A stretch of 64,000 nucleotides of DNA from Cladocopium goreaui (taxonomy: Eukaryota > Sar > Dinophyceae > Suessiales > Symbiodiniaceae): positions 407,501 to 471,500 of the forward strand of contig CAMXCT020001513.1 in NCBI GenBank assembly GCA_947184155.2, given 5' to 3'. The position numbers were made by a program, and so were the translations under genes. Below the pieces are notes generated by a model. It ran no database searches and was not told where the DNA came from. It worked only from the letters and a program-made list of their open reading frames with translations. The first letter of the stretch is position 1, and each line of letters starts with the position of its first letter. Below are positions 45,897 to 56,967 of the stretch, piece by piece.

Positions 45897-46114
45897 GTGT
45901 TTCGATTTTCCATAGCTGTATTCTGCAGAATTTTTGCCGGATCTTTCAACGATTTTCGTCAGAAAAACACCCGGGTTTTTGTCGCCTCCAAGAAGGCACC
46001 CTCCAGCGTGGTTTTGGCCGAGCACAGGATCTGGGGAATTGCATGGGGCAGCTATTGGATGGGGAATGGCAAAGGGCTTATGTTGGAAGATGTTTCCATT
46101 TCCCATACCCATAG
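45897..46114 (+). CDS. Exon-like island, 72 codons
   Basis: TGGTTTTTCAACAG then G opens a plus frame containing VFRFSIAVFCRIFAGSFNDF and KAPSSVVLAEHRIWGIAWGS. It is open up to ACCCATAG/GATCC, where the family C element starts. About 64 percent of codons in the GC-rich half start with a purine. A GA-type donor at the element is possible. Product unknown. Confidence 0.42.
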
Positions 46115-46197
46115 GATCCATGTATGCTATATATGGTAACATTTACCATCAATATACCCCCAATGTTTGCATATATACCATACATGGATCCTATGGG
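46108..46197. mobile_element. Family C MITE-like element, ATA duplication
   Basis: CCCATAGGATCCATGTATG to CATACATGGATCCTATGGG with ATA directly outside both ends (46105-46107 and 46198-46200). A GTGCTGG hairpin (46200-46290) follows. Confidence 0.93.
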
Positions 46198-46871
46198 ATA
46201 TGCTCCATGGTGCTGGTATATTTACCTACAAAACTGGGTGAGTTTTATGGTAAATGTTGGTAAAAATATTCCAGCACCATGGAGCATCTGGGTTTGTGAG
46301 GAATTGCAATTTTGATGTCTGAGACCTATCGTTTTCTGGGTGGCTAAAGTCAAGACATGACATATATTAATATACATTATATATGTACTCCACATCTTGC
46401 ATACTGCTGACATATTGACCTACAAATATCAAATCCAACGCAATCATCACCTTTACGCGTTTAGATAAGTTCATCATACATGTCAGTCTAGTGCAAGAAG
46501 GCCACCACCCTTGGGGTGAAATTACCATAGCTATACCGGACCCTGGTGAGTTTGTTTAATCCCCTTGCAGAGCGAAAATAATTTGTGTCATAGTTATAGG
46601 TATGTTATAGTTAGTACAGCACAACACAAAACCACCACCGGTGCTTTGAAAAGCTGATCAAAAACCACGCCCTTTTGGCCATGTTTTTTCTGATACCCTC
46701 TGGTGAACTAACATACCGGTATCATGAGTTGCAGTTGTACTTTGACTATGGAATTGCTCCCATTCCCATGCCGTATCGCAAGACTCCTATGGTTTGATGA
46801 CCTCCAAAAAATGATAGGAACGGGAACCCATATTTTGACCATGGAACTTGTGAATTTTTGTGAATTTACAG

Positions 46872-47037
46872 GATATGTCAGGATTGCAGTGCTGAGGGGT
46901 ATCTGATTCCAAAGAATGCCGGCATGAACTTAGGCTCCAGCGGTGTCATGCGCACCATTGGTTGGCGCCTGCAGAGAAAACCATTCCATGGCTACAGCCA
47001 CCCAATGCGCTTTACGTGCCGCAGCACAAAACCACAT
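46872..47037. CDS. Exon-like island, strand unresolved
   Basis: Plus: TGAATTTACAG then G, ICQDCSAEGYLIPKNAGMNL, open to 47091 with a possible CAT/GTTCTA donor. Minus: a frame from an ATG, MWFCAAARKAHWVAVAMEWF, with 43 percent G first positions. Both have merit. Confidence 0.37.
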
Positions 47038-47132
47038 GTTCTAAACGAACTCCAACAACACTGTAAACAAACACAAAATAAACACACATAACAAAACAAT
47101 GTAGGTTTTAAAGGGCACCTGAGCATTGAATC

Positions 47133-47330
47133 GTGGTGAAAAAACATAAGAATTTGGTTGAAGGTCCCTTGAACCCATTTTCAGCCCATCATAACCACGG
47201 AAATTATGAACGAAACATGATCTTCAGAATTTCCCTCACCTTCTTGTTTGCCAACTGGTGGTATGATGTAAGCAACCAGCTGTCGCTTACATCTTTGGAC
47301 GGCAAGTTCATCCCCATCTCTACCGGTTAG
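47133..47330. CDS. Exon-like island, 65-codon plus frame
   Basis: Plus frame from 47133 to TAG, with RISLTFLFANWWYD before a GTAAGC donor. No other support. Confidence 0.28.
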
Positions 47331-47858
47331 ATTCGACAACAATATGGAAACCCGATTCCGATATTTGCTTCATCGTTTCCAACTTCTGAGATATATATAT
47401 ATATATATAGATATTACATAGTAAAATAAAATGTTCTCCTGAAAGAAGTTGCAAATGTTAACTGCTAATTTCAATGCTAACTAAAAAAAAAAAAAAAACT
47501 GCAAATTCACAGAGAACTCAGTAACATCTCAGTGATTGTTGTTGGTTAATATTGTCCCTAGCCCTATCCGTAAACCCACACATTATTTTGGGGTGTCACC
47601 AATATTGCGGCGTTCTTCCATTATCTACCCGTTATGACGTTATGTATTCCGTATATCCCAGTCTATATCCCATTCTATCCACACAAAATATCAGCAAAAA
47701 GGTAGGTCTTATTTCCAATGTCGGCTTCCAACAAAGTCCACATCATCATCGGAGTGAAGCAACGAAAAGGTCACAAATACGGCCCAACCAACACTTGCGG
47801 CCATGGGATGAAATAATTCCTGCCACTAAGGTGACACACACACACACGTATATATATA

Positions 47859-47979
47859 TAATGTGAGGCCCCCAAGATAGCTAAGTTGGTTTATAACTCC
47901 AATAACTATGGTTTATGGTACTTATAACTATAGTTACTGGGGCTTATAAACCAACTTATAACTGGGGGGCCTCACCTTG
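47859..47979. mobile_element. Family E MITE-like element
   Basis: AATGTGAGGCCCCCAAGATA to GGGGGGCCTCACCTTG between AT microsatellites. Nearly identical inside to 8865-8985. Confidence 0.88.
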
Positions 47980-48138
47980 TATATAAATTATATATATATA
48001 CCACTTAAATGATGCTGTCTTTTCGCCAGTTATTAATATCATTTAAACCACTCAAAAAGCATCATTCAGATCTATGACAAATATATGACATGAGATTCCC
48101 AATTAGTGAATTCCCATCTCTTCCCGGTGAAATCCCAA

Positions 48139-48213
48139 TTAGTTCCAACTCCTGGCCCACTGAGCCTCACAGGCCGCCACCTTTTGAAGAAGTTCGTTCA
48201 GTTCTTGCGAGAC
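48139..48213 (-). CDS. Terminal exon with a coiled-coil-like helix
   Basis: Minus: TCGCGCAG then G begins 24 codons, VSQELNELLQKVAACEAQWA ending RSWN, and TAA at 48141-48139. The upstream bases keep the frame (TIVRLTIAQ). GC by codon position (about 60, 39 and 73 percent) and 64 percent purine first positions fit coding on minus. The heptad-like Leu spacing suggests a short coiled coil. A plus mirror frame is open but C-rich at position 1. Function unknown. Confidence 0.47.
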   Translation of the reverse strand, partial: VSQELNELLQKVAACEAQWARSWN

Positions 48214-48669
48214 CTGCGCGATGGTCAGCCTGACGATGGTGGATGAAGGGTTAAGATACACAGCTGCAGCTAGGTGGGTTTAGGACTCACCTATACATAT
48301 ATATATAATATATATATATATATATTATATATATAATATATGTATATGTATGAATATAACTATATACGATATATGTATAGATACAGATTATGACAATTAT
48401 ATGACTGTATACAATGAGTTCATTATTGGAAAAACAACTGTAGTTGCATGGGGTTAACCAAACAACACCTGCCTATGGGACATTCAGACACCACGAGTTT
48501 CGGGGTTTTCCGATGACCCCACACAGGGTGGAGTTGAGATGGGTAGTAATTATACAGTATACCCCACATGATTGATAAAAAATCACAGAGTCGTAGTACC
48601 GTGTAGCACCCCCAAACAAATGGGAAAGTACATGAAAGTACATTCTCACACTATACTGACTATACTATG

Positions 48670-48800
48670 GTAGGATTCTACTTATATCTATCTTATATCT
48701 ATCTTATATTTATCTTATATCATCTTATATCTATCTTATATCTATTTTATATCTATCTTAGAATCTTACATCTATCTTATATCTATCTTATATCTATCTT
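48670..48800. repeat. TATCTATCTT 10-bp-type repeat
   Basis: Imperfect tandem copies of a unit such as TTATATCTATC. No gene. Confidence 0.9.
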
Positions 48801-50260
48801 TTTGAGGACTATACATCTTACAAGTCTGAACCATCAGCAAGCTTGCTCTGACTCTGAGGTCTGAGCTCAAGATTCTTCACCTCGGGGGGGACACGTCAAT
48901 GGGTTTTGTTGGTACCCCAAACTGGATTCGTTACAATAGAAAGTCTTATGAAAATGGATGATTTGGGGGTACCCCCGCCCAAAATCATAGGACACCTCTA
49001 ATATCACTGTTTTAGGAAACGCTGATCAAAATCTATTGATATTAATTGTGGTAACTCCCATGCCATAAACCTACCTTTTTGGGGATAAGTTTTACCAGCC
49101 CTAAACTAACATGGTGATGACTTCGGGATGGTTAACATCTAAGATTGATGGATTTCCATGGATTTCTCACCCTTTCAACTGTCTCACAAAGTAAAACATA
49201 CAGGTTGACCTACAAGAAGAAGTCCCCCAAACAGTATGTAAGTTGATAAACAGCCACAACCTCCAAGTGTCACCAGGGTCACCAGAGTCATTTTACCAGC
49301 CATGCTTTTGGGGAGGCGAGATATCACTCCAATTGGGCTTGGGGCCCAATCCTGCACACCGATTCCTGGGGATGTTGCGTATTTACAGCTGTGGAGCCCC
49401 CAAATTATCGACAACATCCGATAACATCCGATAACTAAGTTGGTGAACATAACTCCAATTTCACTATGGTATGATACTTACAACATCTCACAACTCTAGT
49501 TTTCATGGGGGTTAAAAACCAACTTATAACTGAGGAGCCTCACATTTCAAGCGAGGTATAACTCCCCAGTTACTAGCCAATTACGATCCGTAGGATGATC
49601 CTCCAAGCTCACCATTCAATCTTCGCAGGAATCGAAGCATGTTGGGGAGCTTGCGTTGGATTTCTACCTGGATGTCCCCATTTAGTAACTGGTTAAAATC
49701 CATACATATGTCTGTATATAAAGCATTATTAAGTTATTAACCATTATAGTAGTCAAACTGTAGATATTCATAGATAAATAATCTAAAATAATTTCATATG
49801 CATAGTTGCTACTACTACTCCTACTACTACTACTATTATTACTACTACTACTACTACCCACATTCCTACAATTATCCGTGACGTTTCACACAAAACAATT
49901 ATCCTCTGCCGGTCTCAGGGCCAGACATTTTCGGCACAACTGCGAGCATCCAGCAAATGGCGTTCCTTGAACACCTGCCGTCGCTGTTAGCCCTTCGTTA
50001 AAGGGGGGGTCTTCAGTGACCGTTGAAGTCTATCAAGGTGGGGGATTGCAAACGAGAAAACTCAATTGGCTTATAACATCTTATAACATCTTATAACCTA
50101 GGTAAACCATGGTTTATGACAATTTCAAACAAAAATCGAAAAAATGCTTATAACAAGGTGAACTATGGTTTATGGTGAAAAAAATATTGAGAGACAAAAG
50201 GGTGTTTCAAGCCATGCTGGAATGATCCTTCTTACCGACGATCACTTCTAAATTTGGTGA

Positions 50261-50362
50261 TGGCCCAAGTTATACCAGTTATAAGTACGAATAGAAAACC
50301 CCATTTATAGAAGGTATAATCCCATAGAAATAACCAGTTATAACTAATAAATGGCTATAACT
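50261..50362. mobile_element. Family D element, reverse orientation
   Basis: GATGGCCCAAGTTATACCAG to AAATGGCTATAACTG. Reverse of the copies at 36235 and 42122. Confidence 0.75.
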
Positions 50363-50918
50363 GTGATGTACTGATGTCGCAGTGAGGTCTTCATAGTTCA
50401 ATCAAAGCCAATTCATACTTTGAATGTTCCCTCAGAGGTTTTCGCTGGATCCATTGGATAAGTACATGTCGGGCTTTTCTTTCCATTGACCCATTACAGT
50501 ATTGTATACTGTATATATATATATATCACAATACCAATGCAGAGAACACAATGAAATCATCATGTTAAAACTGGAATCCCCCCAGCTAGGGGACATATTC
50601 GCCTAGTTTCTTGACTCAAATACCTTGTTAAATAAAAGAATCGCTGACTAGTCTATTTTCCCATGTATCGCAAAAAATATCATTGAACTATCCTTCACCA
50701 TGCAAGAAATGGGTTACTCCGGTTTTTGTGGAATTAGATATGTACACATAAAACCACTTCGGTTGGTCTGAAAATAAATAGGCTACCCCCAAGTCAGTTG
50801 ATTAATCCTCATGTTCTCCATTCAAATGGCCTGTACCCCATTCCTAGACTCTTGGACAAACCCTGTTATAATATGTTATAATAAAACTTCTGTTATTTTC
50901 CAACAAACAACAACAAAC

Positions 50919-51319
50919 TATACCGATATCCACAAAATTCCTCGTGTGGTTGGTGCTGTCCCACATTACCGTTTTTTTCAACTGGCCATCTAGGGCAAGA
51001 TCTTCATCTGGTTGGTGGTGCAATAACCATCTTGAAAAATGATGGAGTTCGTGAATGGGAAGGATGACATCCCATATGGCAGTGGGTCAAAACCTTGTAC
51101 CCCTGTAGTTCACATCAAAATAGCTGGTAAATGGATGTTCATCCCTCTAAAAATGGTATTGATAGGTATTGATTCATAGCCATATATGAAATGGAAAATA
51201 AAACATGTTCCAAACCACCAACCAGGCTTAAGGTGCCAGTGGGCTCGAAGCACCGGACCCCCCAAGGGGGCTGCCTCCTGCTCCTGTCGCACTGCTTCTA
51301 GGATTTCGGACTTCAAGGC
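50919..51319 (-). CDS. Two-exon gene fragment with an element as its intron
   Basis: Minus exon 1 (51319-51223) begins with G after GGGCGCAG and reads ALKSEILEAVRQEQEAAPLG, then GPVLRAHWHLKP. It ends CCTG/GTTGGT, the first bases of a family B element. The element ends CCAACCAG at 51008. Exon 2 (51007-50919) continues in frame as EDLALDGQLKKTVMWDSTNH to a GTTTGT donor. About 47 percent of exon 1 codons start with G, and about 76 percent of exon 2 codons start with a purine. The first part is helix-prone. Start and stop lie elsewhere. No family recognised. Confidence 0.55.
51008..51225. mobile_element. Composite family B element serving as an intron
   Basis: Terminal repeats CTGGTTGGTGGTG and CCAAACCACCAACCAG bound 218 bp. 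A family B core (51029-51078) is interrupted by about 100 bp of other sequence. On minus the removed segment would run from GT at 51222-51221 to AG at 51009-51008. Confidence 0.82.
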
Positions 51320-51808
51320 CTGCGCCCGGCAAGCCCGTCGTGAAGTTCTCCATTGGGGAAACATAAATCTTCAGCAGAAGAACAAGAGCCTGGAAAGATT
51401 GTCAAAAAAATATTTTTTGGTTAAGAACCAGTTGGATGTCGAAAAATGTGGTGGTTAAAAGTTAAAACAATCATAAACCATCCCCCCACATTAAAACTCG
51501 CAAAAGCTATGATTGCAGTTTTCTTTTCGTGTCCATGAAATAAATCCCCATCATGTTTTTGATAGATCACTTCCCTTCCAATTATGGCCCATAATGGCCA
51601 TGAATGTTCCCAAATTCCATCACGTCCCCATTTTTTTTTTTAATATTGCTTTTCTTCGTGTGATCCCCACCATGACATTTATAGATTTTCTTACTGGCAA
51701 ATCTTCTGGCATGAAACTGATGACGTTGGCAACTCATTAGATCATTTTTTGTTGGGGGTTTCCTATCCTTTCCCCCATGGTTTCCCCATGAATTTCCATT
51801 TTCACCAC

Positions 51809-51857
51809 CAGAATTTGGCACCGGCTCACCTGGGCCCAGTGCTCCATGAAGGCTTTC
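51809..51857 (-). CDS. Exon-like island, minus favoured
   Basis: Minus: TTCGCCAG then G, ESLHGALGPGEPVPNS, to TCTG/GTGGTG. The plus frame NLAPAHLGPVLHEGFPGEPR is also open. Short. Confidence 0.33.
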
Positions 51858-52229
51858 CTGGCGAACCCCGGTGATCAATGGAAAAGCTATAGAAAAATAA
51901 CACTTACTATATTTATAGATTATATATTTATCATGATTTACTTATTAAAAATCCATATAAATGATACAAAACCATGGATGGCCATGGATGGCCCAAATAA
52001 TTTTCGTGATTTACCTTTTAAAACATGGTAAACATGGTGATTTTCCACAGCTACGCTGATTTACCAGAAAGTTTGCATCATATAATTGGCCCAAAGAACC
52101 AATATGATAGGTTGATAACTGATGAACCTTGGACATGTTGATGTGCTGCCCAGTTTGTTGTCTAAGTTAGTGGCGTCCAACCCGGAAAAACACAAAAAAA
52201 AAAACGATATGTTGTGCACTGTGAGCACA

Positions 52230-52296
52230 TATGTGTGTAATATATATATATATATACACACATGCACAAATATATATATATGTATATATATATATG

Positions 52297-52327
<31 letters not shown>

Positions 52328-52425
52328 GTATATGTATATATATATATATGTATATATATATATGTATATGTATATATATATGTGCATGTGTATATATATA
52401 TATATTATAATTATATATACATGAG
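52230..52425. repeat. TATA/TG microsatellite
   Basis: About 190 bp of (TA)n with TATG and TGTATA units. The Tyr/Ile-rich frames of over 90 codons on both strands are artefacts. Confidence 0.97.
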
Positions 52426-52737
52426 GCCACACAATCAGCACCAATCACTCAACTTGGGATTAGCTCAGTGTCCCCAACCCAAATTCATTGAATGGTTTGG
52501 TGTAATTGCCAAACATCACGTGTACAGTGTAGATCAGTCGCTCCTCAACTTGATTAATTATGCATTTCTCCTGATGAAAGGAATGGCCGCAGGTTGAGCT
52601 ACTGGCCAGGAGGTATGCAACGTGTCAAAGTAGGATGAAATTTACCCCAATCATCCTATGAGCTGGTTGTCTGATTGCAGCTTTGGATTTTCTCAATTCC
52701 TATATGCATTTGTTAAACAATAAAAACACATGTTGCT

Positions 52738-53027
52738 CTAAGTCCATTTTAAAACCTTCAAAAAAGGGTGGTGCCCCCCAGTTCTGGTTCATGAAAAGTA
52801 TAGATATATCTACCATAGACCTAAGTGAAATTGGAGTTAGGTCCACCAACTAACAAACTGGGGCACCACCAATAGTAGTTGGTAAGCCTTAGTAAACATC
52901 TCGAGTTTGGTCAAATCCCCTGAGCTTTCATCCAAGTCTCTGAGGTACCGTGGCGCAAGCCGCTTGGTCCTCCGGCAGCGCAGCGCTCGGTAATCACCGA
53001 TAGAGATCTGGATGTTGGGTGGGCAGC
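52738..53027 (-). CDS. Gene 3' end: two exons separated by an element
   Basis: Minus exon 1 (53027-52870) follows TTGTTGGATTTAG with G and reads CPPNIQISIGDYRALRCRRT, then RYLRDLDESSGDLTKLEMFT. It ends TTG/GTGGTGCCCC, where a family F element starts. Exon 2 (52755-52738) follows TTTTTTGAAG with G and adds VLKWT and TAG at 52740-52738. Phase is kept. The segment from RYLRDL to AYQLLL looks like an amphipathic helix. The gene start lies upstream of 53027. Product unknown. Confidence 0.5.
52763..52873. mobile_element. Family F element serving as an intron
   Basis: GGTGGTGCCCCCCAGTTCTG and GGGGCACCACC form the ends. On minus the donor GT (52869-52868) is in the terminal repeat, and the acceptor AG lies a few bases past the other end, at 52757-52756. 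Confidence 0.8.
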
Positions 53028-53346
53028 CTAAATCCAACAATAAATAAAACCTACAATTAGGTAAATAACTACAGTTTTACAGTGTGGTTTATGATGGTTG
53101 ATGTTTTTGATTCGGATCCGTGATGCACAAACATTACTTAATGCTAAACCAAGTATGTGTGGATGCAAAAGAACGTGCACAGATCAACTTGTTACAGTAC
53201 TTCCCATACTTCCTTGGGATACCTCGCGCACAAAACCTAACATCAAGTTCCAATTGGCTTGGGCCAACATGATAAAACTCTCAAACAAAAACTGAAGTTT
53301 TTTTTTCAGCAAACATGTCTTGGAGGTTTTAACCCATCACCCATGA

Positions 53347-53449
53347 CGGATCCATGGTGCTGCTATATATGGTGTGCCATGGATCCCATCAATATACCCC
53401 CTTTATGTTAGCATTAATATACCAGCACCACACCATGGATCCTATGGGT
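53347..53449. mobile_element. Family C-like element with GTGCTGC extension
   Basis: GGATCCATGGTGCTGCTATA to CCAGCACCACACCATGGATC with TATACCCCCTTTATGTTAGC inside, as in family C. Confidence 0.7.
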
Positions 53450-53669
53450 CAGGAAACCCCATATTTAATGGTAAAAAACTATGGTTTCCGGTTAAGATTT
53501 TCCTTTAAACCAATCCAATCATTAGGGACAAAAAAAGCCGCTTGTCTCAAGCAATCATCCCCTTTTCGCGTCTGGGACACGCTAAAAATCGATCCCCAAA
53601 TCCAGAAGACATAGACTAGACTGGGTATCAAAGCCATGGAGGCGAACCATGGTGCTGGTAAAAAACCTA

Positions 53670-53747
53670 CAGTGATGGCCATTTATTAGTTATACCTGGT
53701 TATAAATGGGGTTATAAGTACTTATAACTGGTAAATGGCCATAACTG
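53670..53747. mobile_element. Family D MITE-like element
   Basis: TA then CAGTGATGGCCATTTATTAG, and AAATGGCCATAACTG then TA. Confidence 0.88.
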
Positions 53748-53967
53748 TACAAAACTGGGTGATGTTCTTCAGGTTTTTCTATGTTGGTGTGCATATTGCA
53801 CCATGGTTTGCATTTAAGGGAAACACAAATGTATAATCGGACATTCCCCATACATGTGTTTCCCAGCGTTAAACCTCCATCCTTCATAATTCATCCAGAT
53901 CAATCCCCAGCATCTCTCTCCTCAAAATATCATCAGTGTTGTTGGTTAAATACTTTGGAGAGAGATA

Positions 53968-54071
53968 CTGATTGGTGGTTGAGCAACCCCTCTGAAAAAT
54001 ATGAGTCAGTTGGGATGATTATTCCCAATATATGGAAACATATAAAAAAAATGTTACAAACCACCAACCAG
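53968..54071. mobile_element. Family B MITE-like element
   Basis: CTGATTGGTGGTTGAGC to TTACAAACCACCAACCAG with the family core. Confidence 0.82.
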
Positions 54072-54177
54072 ATATGAGCTACTCAACATTGACTGGTCAA
54101 ATATATCCAGAATATATTAGCCGGTCATTGAACCATCAGGACCGGTTAGTACATCAGCATTGGACCATTCTGCGCTG

Positions 54178-54393
54178 CAAGGTGGTGCCCCCCACGGTCA
54201 TAAGTTGGTTTATAAACCATAGTAAGTACAGACGTACAGATATATCTACCATATATAGGTATCATCAGTTGGTTTCAAAACCAGATTAATTAACTAGGAT
54301 GTGACTATGAAAAGTATCATAAACATTCATGAACCGTATATAGTTATTCGAGTTATAAACCAACTTCGCTAACGACCTGGGGCACCTGGTGGA
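54178..54393. mobile_element. Long family F element
   Basis: CAAGGTGGTGCCCCCCACGG to CCTGGGGCACCTGG. Inner arms ATAAGTTGGTTTATAAACC and TTATAAACCAACTTCGCT are also inverted. It lies just beyond the stop codon of the gene at 54405-54740. Confidence 0.75.
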
Positions 54394-54404
54394 AATTCAT
54401 GTCT

Positions 54405-54740
54405 TCACTCCTTGATCTGCAGCCCCTCACGGAGTTCTGCCAGTTGCTGCTCCACACGTTGAAGCCTGGAAAACGCTGCGATGCCTCCGGAGATCAACTA
54501 TGGCTAGCCACTGATATAATAACTGGCTATACACACACACATATATTATATATATATAACTATAAGTCATATAATTTATAGCGCACTATTTACTATACTA
54601 TACTATTATTATATCATTCATAAAAATACATGTGTATATATATATAATATATAAATACATATATACATATCCCCCACTCCGAATCCGCCGCGCCTTTGTC
54701 GATTCTCCGCCACCTGCTGCGCCAGCTGCGCCACTTCCAT
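54405..54740 (-). CDS. Small two-exon gene, coiled-coil-like protein (44 aa)
   Basis: Minus: an ATG at 54740 (context TCGCCATGG) begins MEVAQLAQQVAENRQRRGGF. Exon 1 ends at 54667 (GATAT/GTATAT). Exon 2 starts at 54465 after TTTTCCAG with G and reads LQRVEQQLAELREGLQIKE, stop TGA at 54407-54405. The split codon AT+G restores Met, so the frame is continuous. Both halves are Glu/Gln/Leu-rich with heptad-like spacing. The frame also stays open upstream of the ATG, so the true start may be further 5'. Function unknown. Confidence 0.5.
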
Positions 54741-55230
54741 GGCGACAAGGCAAGGCGCCGAAGGCGCCGCAAACCGGCGGTGGTTCCGTGGTCGTTTCCG
54801 TTCAGTCGACGTGGTGAATCAAGGCTGAACCGTGGTGAAAACGGAGGTTTTAATGCGAAATGGAGATTTTCATGGGACATCATGGCAGATTCACCAAGAA
54901 AGGGCGGTTTTCAAACGGGCAAATGGATGTTTTTTTTTGGGGAAAATCCATCTAAAATGGAGGTTTATCGCTGGGAACCCTTCAAAATCCATCGTTCACA
55001 TGACGGTCCATAGGGAAAATATTTGGAAACGGAGGATTTTCCAGCAAGCCTTGCTTGACCGGGGGATGGTGGCATTTATTGGACACCTGGGTTCAAATCA
55101 ATTATGATATACTGCCGGAATTCATAATTAGCAAGCTCTTTCCTATCCTGATTTGCTCTGTTCTTGTATGAGTTTCGTCATCTTGTCACAGTAAATCGTA
55201 TTGTTTTTTCTTCCACATGATGCCACATAT

Positions 55231-55390
55231 TCACTTCAATAGTTTCGAGAGATCCCGTGAGTGTATCTTGGCAGAATTCTCTGTGTGTGTGCAATGTATG
55301 AGTCCCTGCTGGAGCCATGATGCCATGATGTGGTTGCAGCCCAGACGGGCTGTACCATGGAATACCCCAAGCAATCGTGTCCTCTCAGAT
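55231..55390 (-). CDS. Probable terminal exon, unidentified product
   Basis: Minus: ACATTGTAAG is followed by a 52-codon frame (SERTRLLGVFHGTARLGCNH, later NSAKIHSRDLSKLLK) ending TGA at 55233-55231. It lies about 490 bp upstream of the next minus gene, so the two would be head-to-tail. Purine bias is about neutral. Confidence 0.42.
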
Positions 55391-55655
55391 CTTACAATGT
55401 TCATTTAATCTGCTGGGTTTGTGGATAACAGCTACTATAGAATTATAGCCCTTAAAAGTAATGATATGTTTAAAACCTCGTTTAAGTTATTATATTTGTT
55501 CACCTAGCTGCAGGAGGTATAATCCTATGGCCATAACTGTTGAGGGCCGTAACTGTAGATGGTTCGATTAGTCTTTCGCCCCGCAGCCACACATGACGAG
55601 AGATTTGCACGTCAGCAAGTGTTAGCTGGACCCAAACAATTGGAGCTGAACTCAC

Positions 55656-55690
55656 CAATTCGTGGGGTAGACGCATTCGATGACCAGCTT
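55656..55690 (-). CDS. Short exon-like island with GTGAGT donor
   Basis: Minus: AATTAGAAAAG, then LVIECVYPTN, then TTG/GTGAGT. Short, but the donor matches consensus well. Confidence 0.3.
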
Positions 55691-56277
55691 TTCTAATTAA
55701 CCTACTGTAATAGAATCACCCACTGTGACATTGGTAACTCAGAATATCCATGGAAGGTTTTTGGCATATGGCTAGTCTCAACATTGGTTTGTTGCGCTAA
55801 ATATCACCATAGTCTATGGCAATTTATAGCAATACAGAAATTCATGCTGACTTGACAAGTCACACCCATCCCAAAAAAATGAGCCACTCATCTCAAGCAA
55901 TCAGGAGCCAAGATTCATCAAGGTTGAACAACAAGAGGCATAGTTGACACTCCAATCCCAGAATTATCAGAATTGGATGGTCCTGGATGGTACCCATGAA
56001 CCCCATGAATCTATGGTCCAGTGGTCCCATCATCCCAAAAGTCTATGGTATAGTCAATCCAATGGGAAACTCTGACCAATAATAGCTATGTTGGGACCAA
56101 ACATCTTACAGGATTGATACTACCAATACTAATCAATACTCATCGCATTACTGATACACCAAATAAAAACAAATAACTTGGCTTGTACATGTTTATACCA
56201 ACTATTTATGAAAAAAAAATGGGGAGAGTTTACGAAAAATGGAGGTTTCCGTTTCGTCATAGGGCTACCCCCAGTTC

Positions 56278-56463
56278 TCATGCATGGATTTTCCATGTAA
56301 ACCATCCAGCTCGCCTGGGGGTCCCCATGGGGGTCCCCATGGGGGTCCCCATAAATGGCCCCTTTCTGGGCACTGGACTCTCGGGGTCTGGCCCCGGCAA
56401 AGCGTTCGCGTTCGGAATGGCCTCAGGAAAGCGCTTCCAGCACAGCGCCATGGAACTCATCAT
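56278..56463 (-). CDS. 61-codon open frame with MGTP repeat
   Basis: Minus: a complete ATG-to-stop frame, MMSSMALCWKRFPEAIPNAN and so on, includes three MGTP units from a 12-bp repeat (GGGGTCCCCATG, 56318-56353). GC third positions are about 64 percent. Plus frames through the repeat are open too. Confidence 0.35.
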   Translation of the reverse strand: MMSSMALCWKRFPEAIPNANALPGPDPESPVPRKGPFMGTPMGTPMGTPRRAGWFTWKIHA

Positions 56464-56730
56464 CGTTTTGTCCCATCATTTCCCGAAATCCCCATGGAAA
56501 TCCAAGTAGTATTAATTAAATTAATAAGACTTATAGTACTGGTAGTTTTTCATGGATTTTCGCTAGCCCTCTGAAAAATGAATAAAACAATGCTGGAGTG
56601 AAATTGTTTAAGATGTGAGTTCGTCAGTGATTCTGACATTCCATGACATTCCCAACTGGGAAAGTCACAATCCAGCCATGTTTTTTAGTCACCACCACGA
56701 TCCCATGGAATCCCATGGGCCCATGGTGAA

Positions 56731-56853
56731 ACCCGGGTACCCTGGGCGCAGCACTACGACGCCACAGAAACACAAGTCGCAGTGATTAGAGAAGCCCTGG
56801 GCGGTGGGCCGAAGCCATGGAGGTCGTCAGATGGAGGACATGAACCAAGGCCT
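56731..56853 (+). CDS. Exon-like island, plus favoured
   Basis: Plus frame of about 41 codons, TRVPWAQHYDATETQVAVIR followed by EALGGGPKPWRSSDGGHEPR, running up to the family D element at 56855. About 42 percent of codons start with G and 63 percent with a purine. Left boundary unclear. Confidence 0.4.
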
Positions 56854-56854
56854 A

Positions 56855-56967
56855 CAGTTATAGCCATGGCTATTAGTGAACTAACTGGTTATTTCTATGG
56901 GATAAAATACATGACCTATAAATGGGGTTTTCTTAGTACTTATAACTGGTATTTTGGGCCATAACTG
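56855..56967. mobile_element. Family D MITE-like element
   Basis: TA then CAGTTATAGCCATGGCTATT, and TTTTGGGCCATAACTG then TA. Long variant, close to 29822-29938. Confidence 0.88.

Noticed and set aside
52061-52448. Long Tyr/Ile-rich frames on both strands
   Set aside because: Artefact of a TATA/TG microsatellite.
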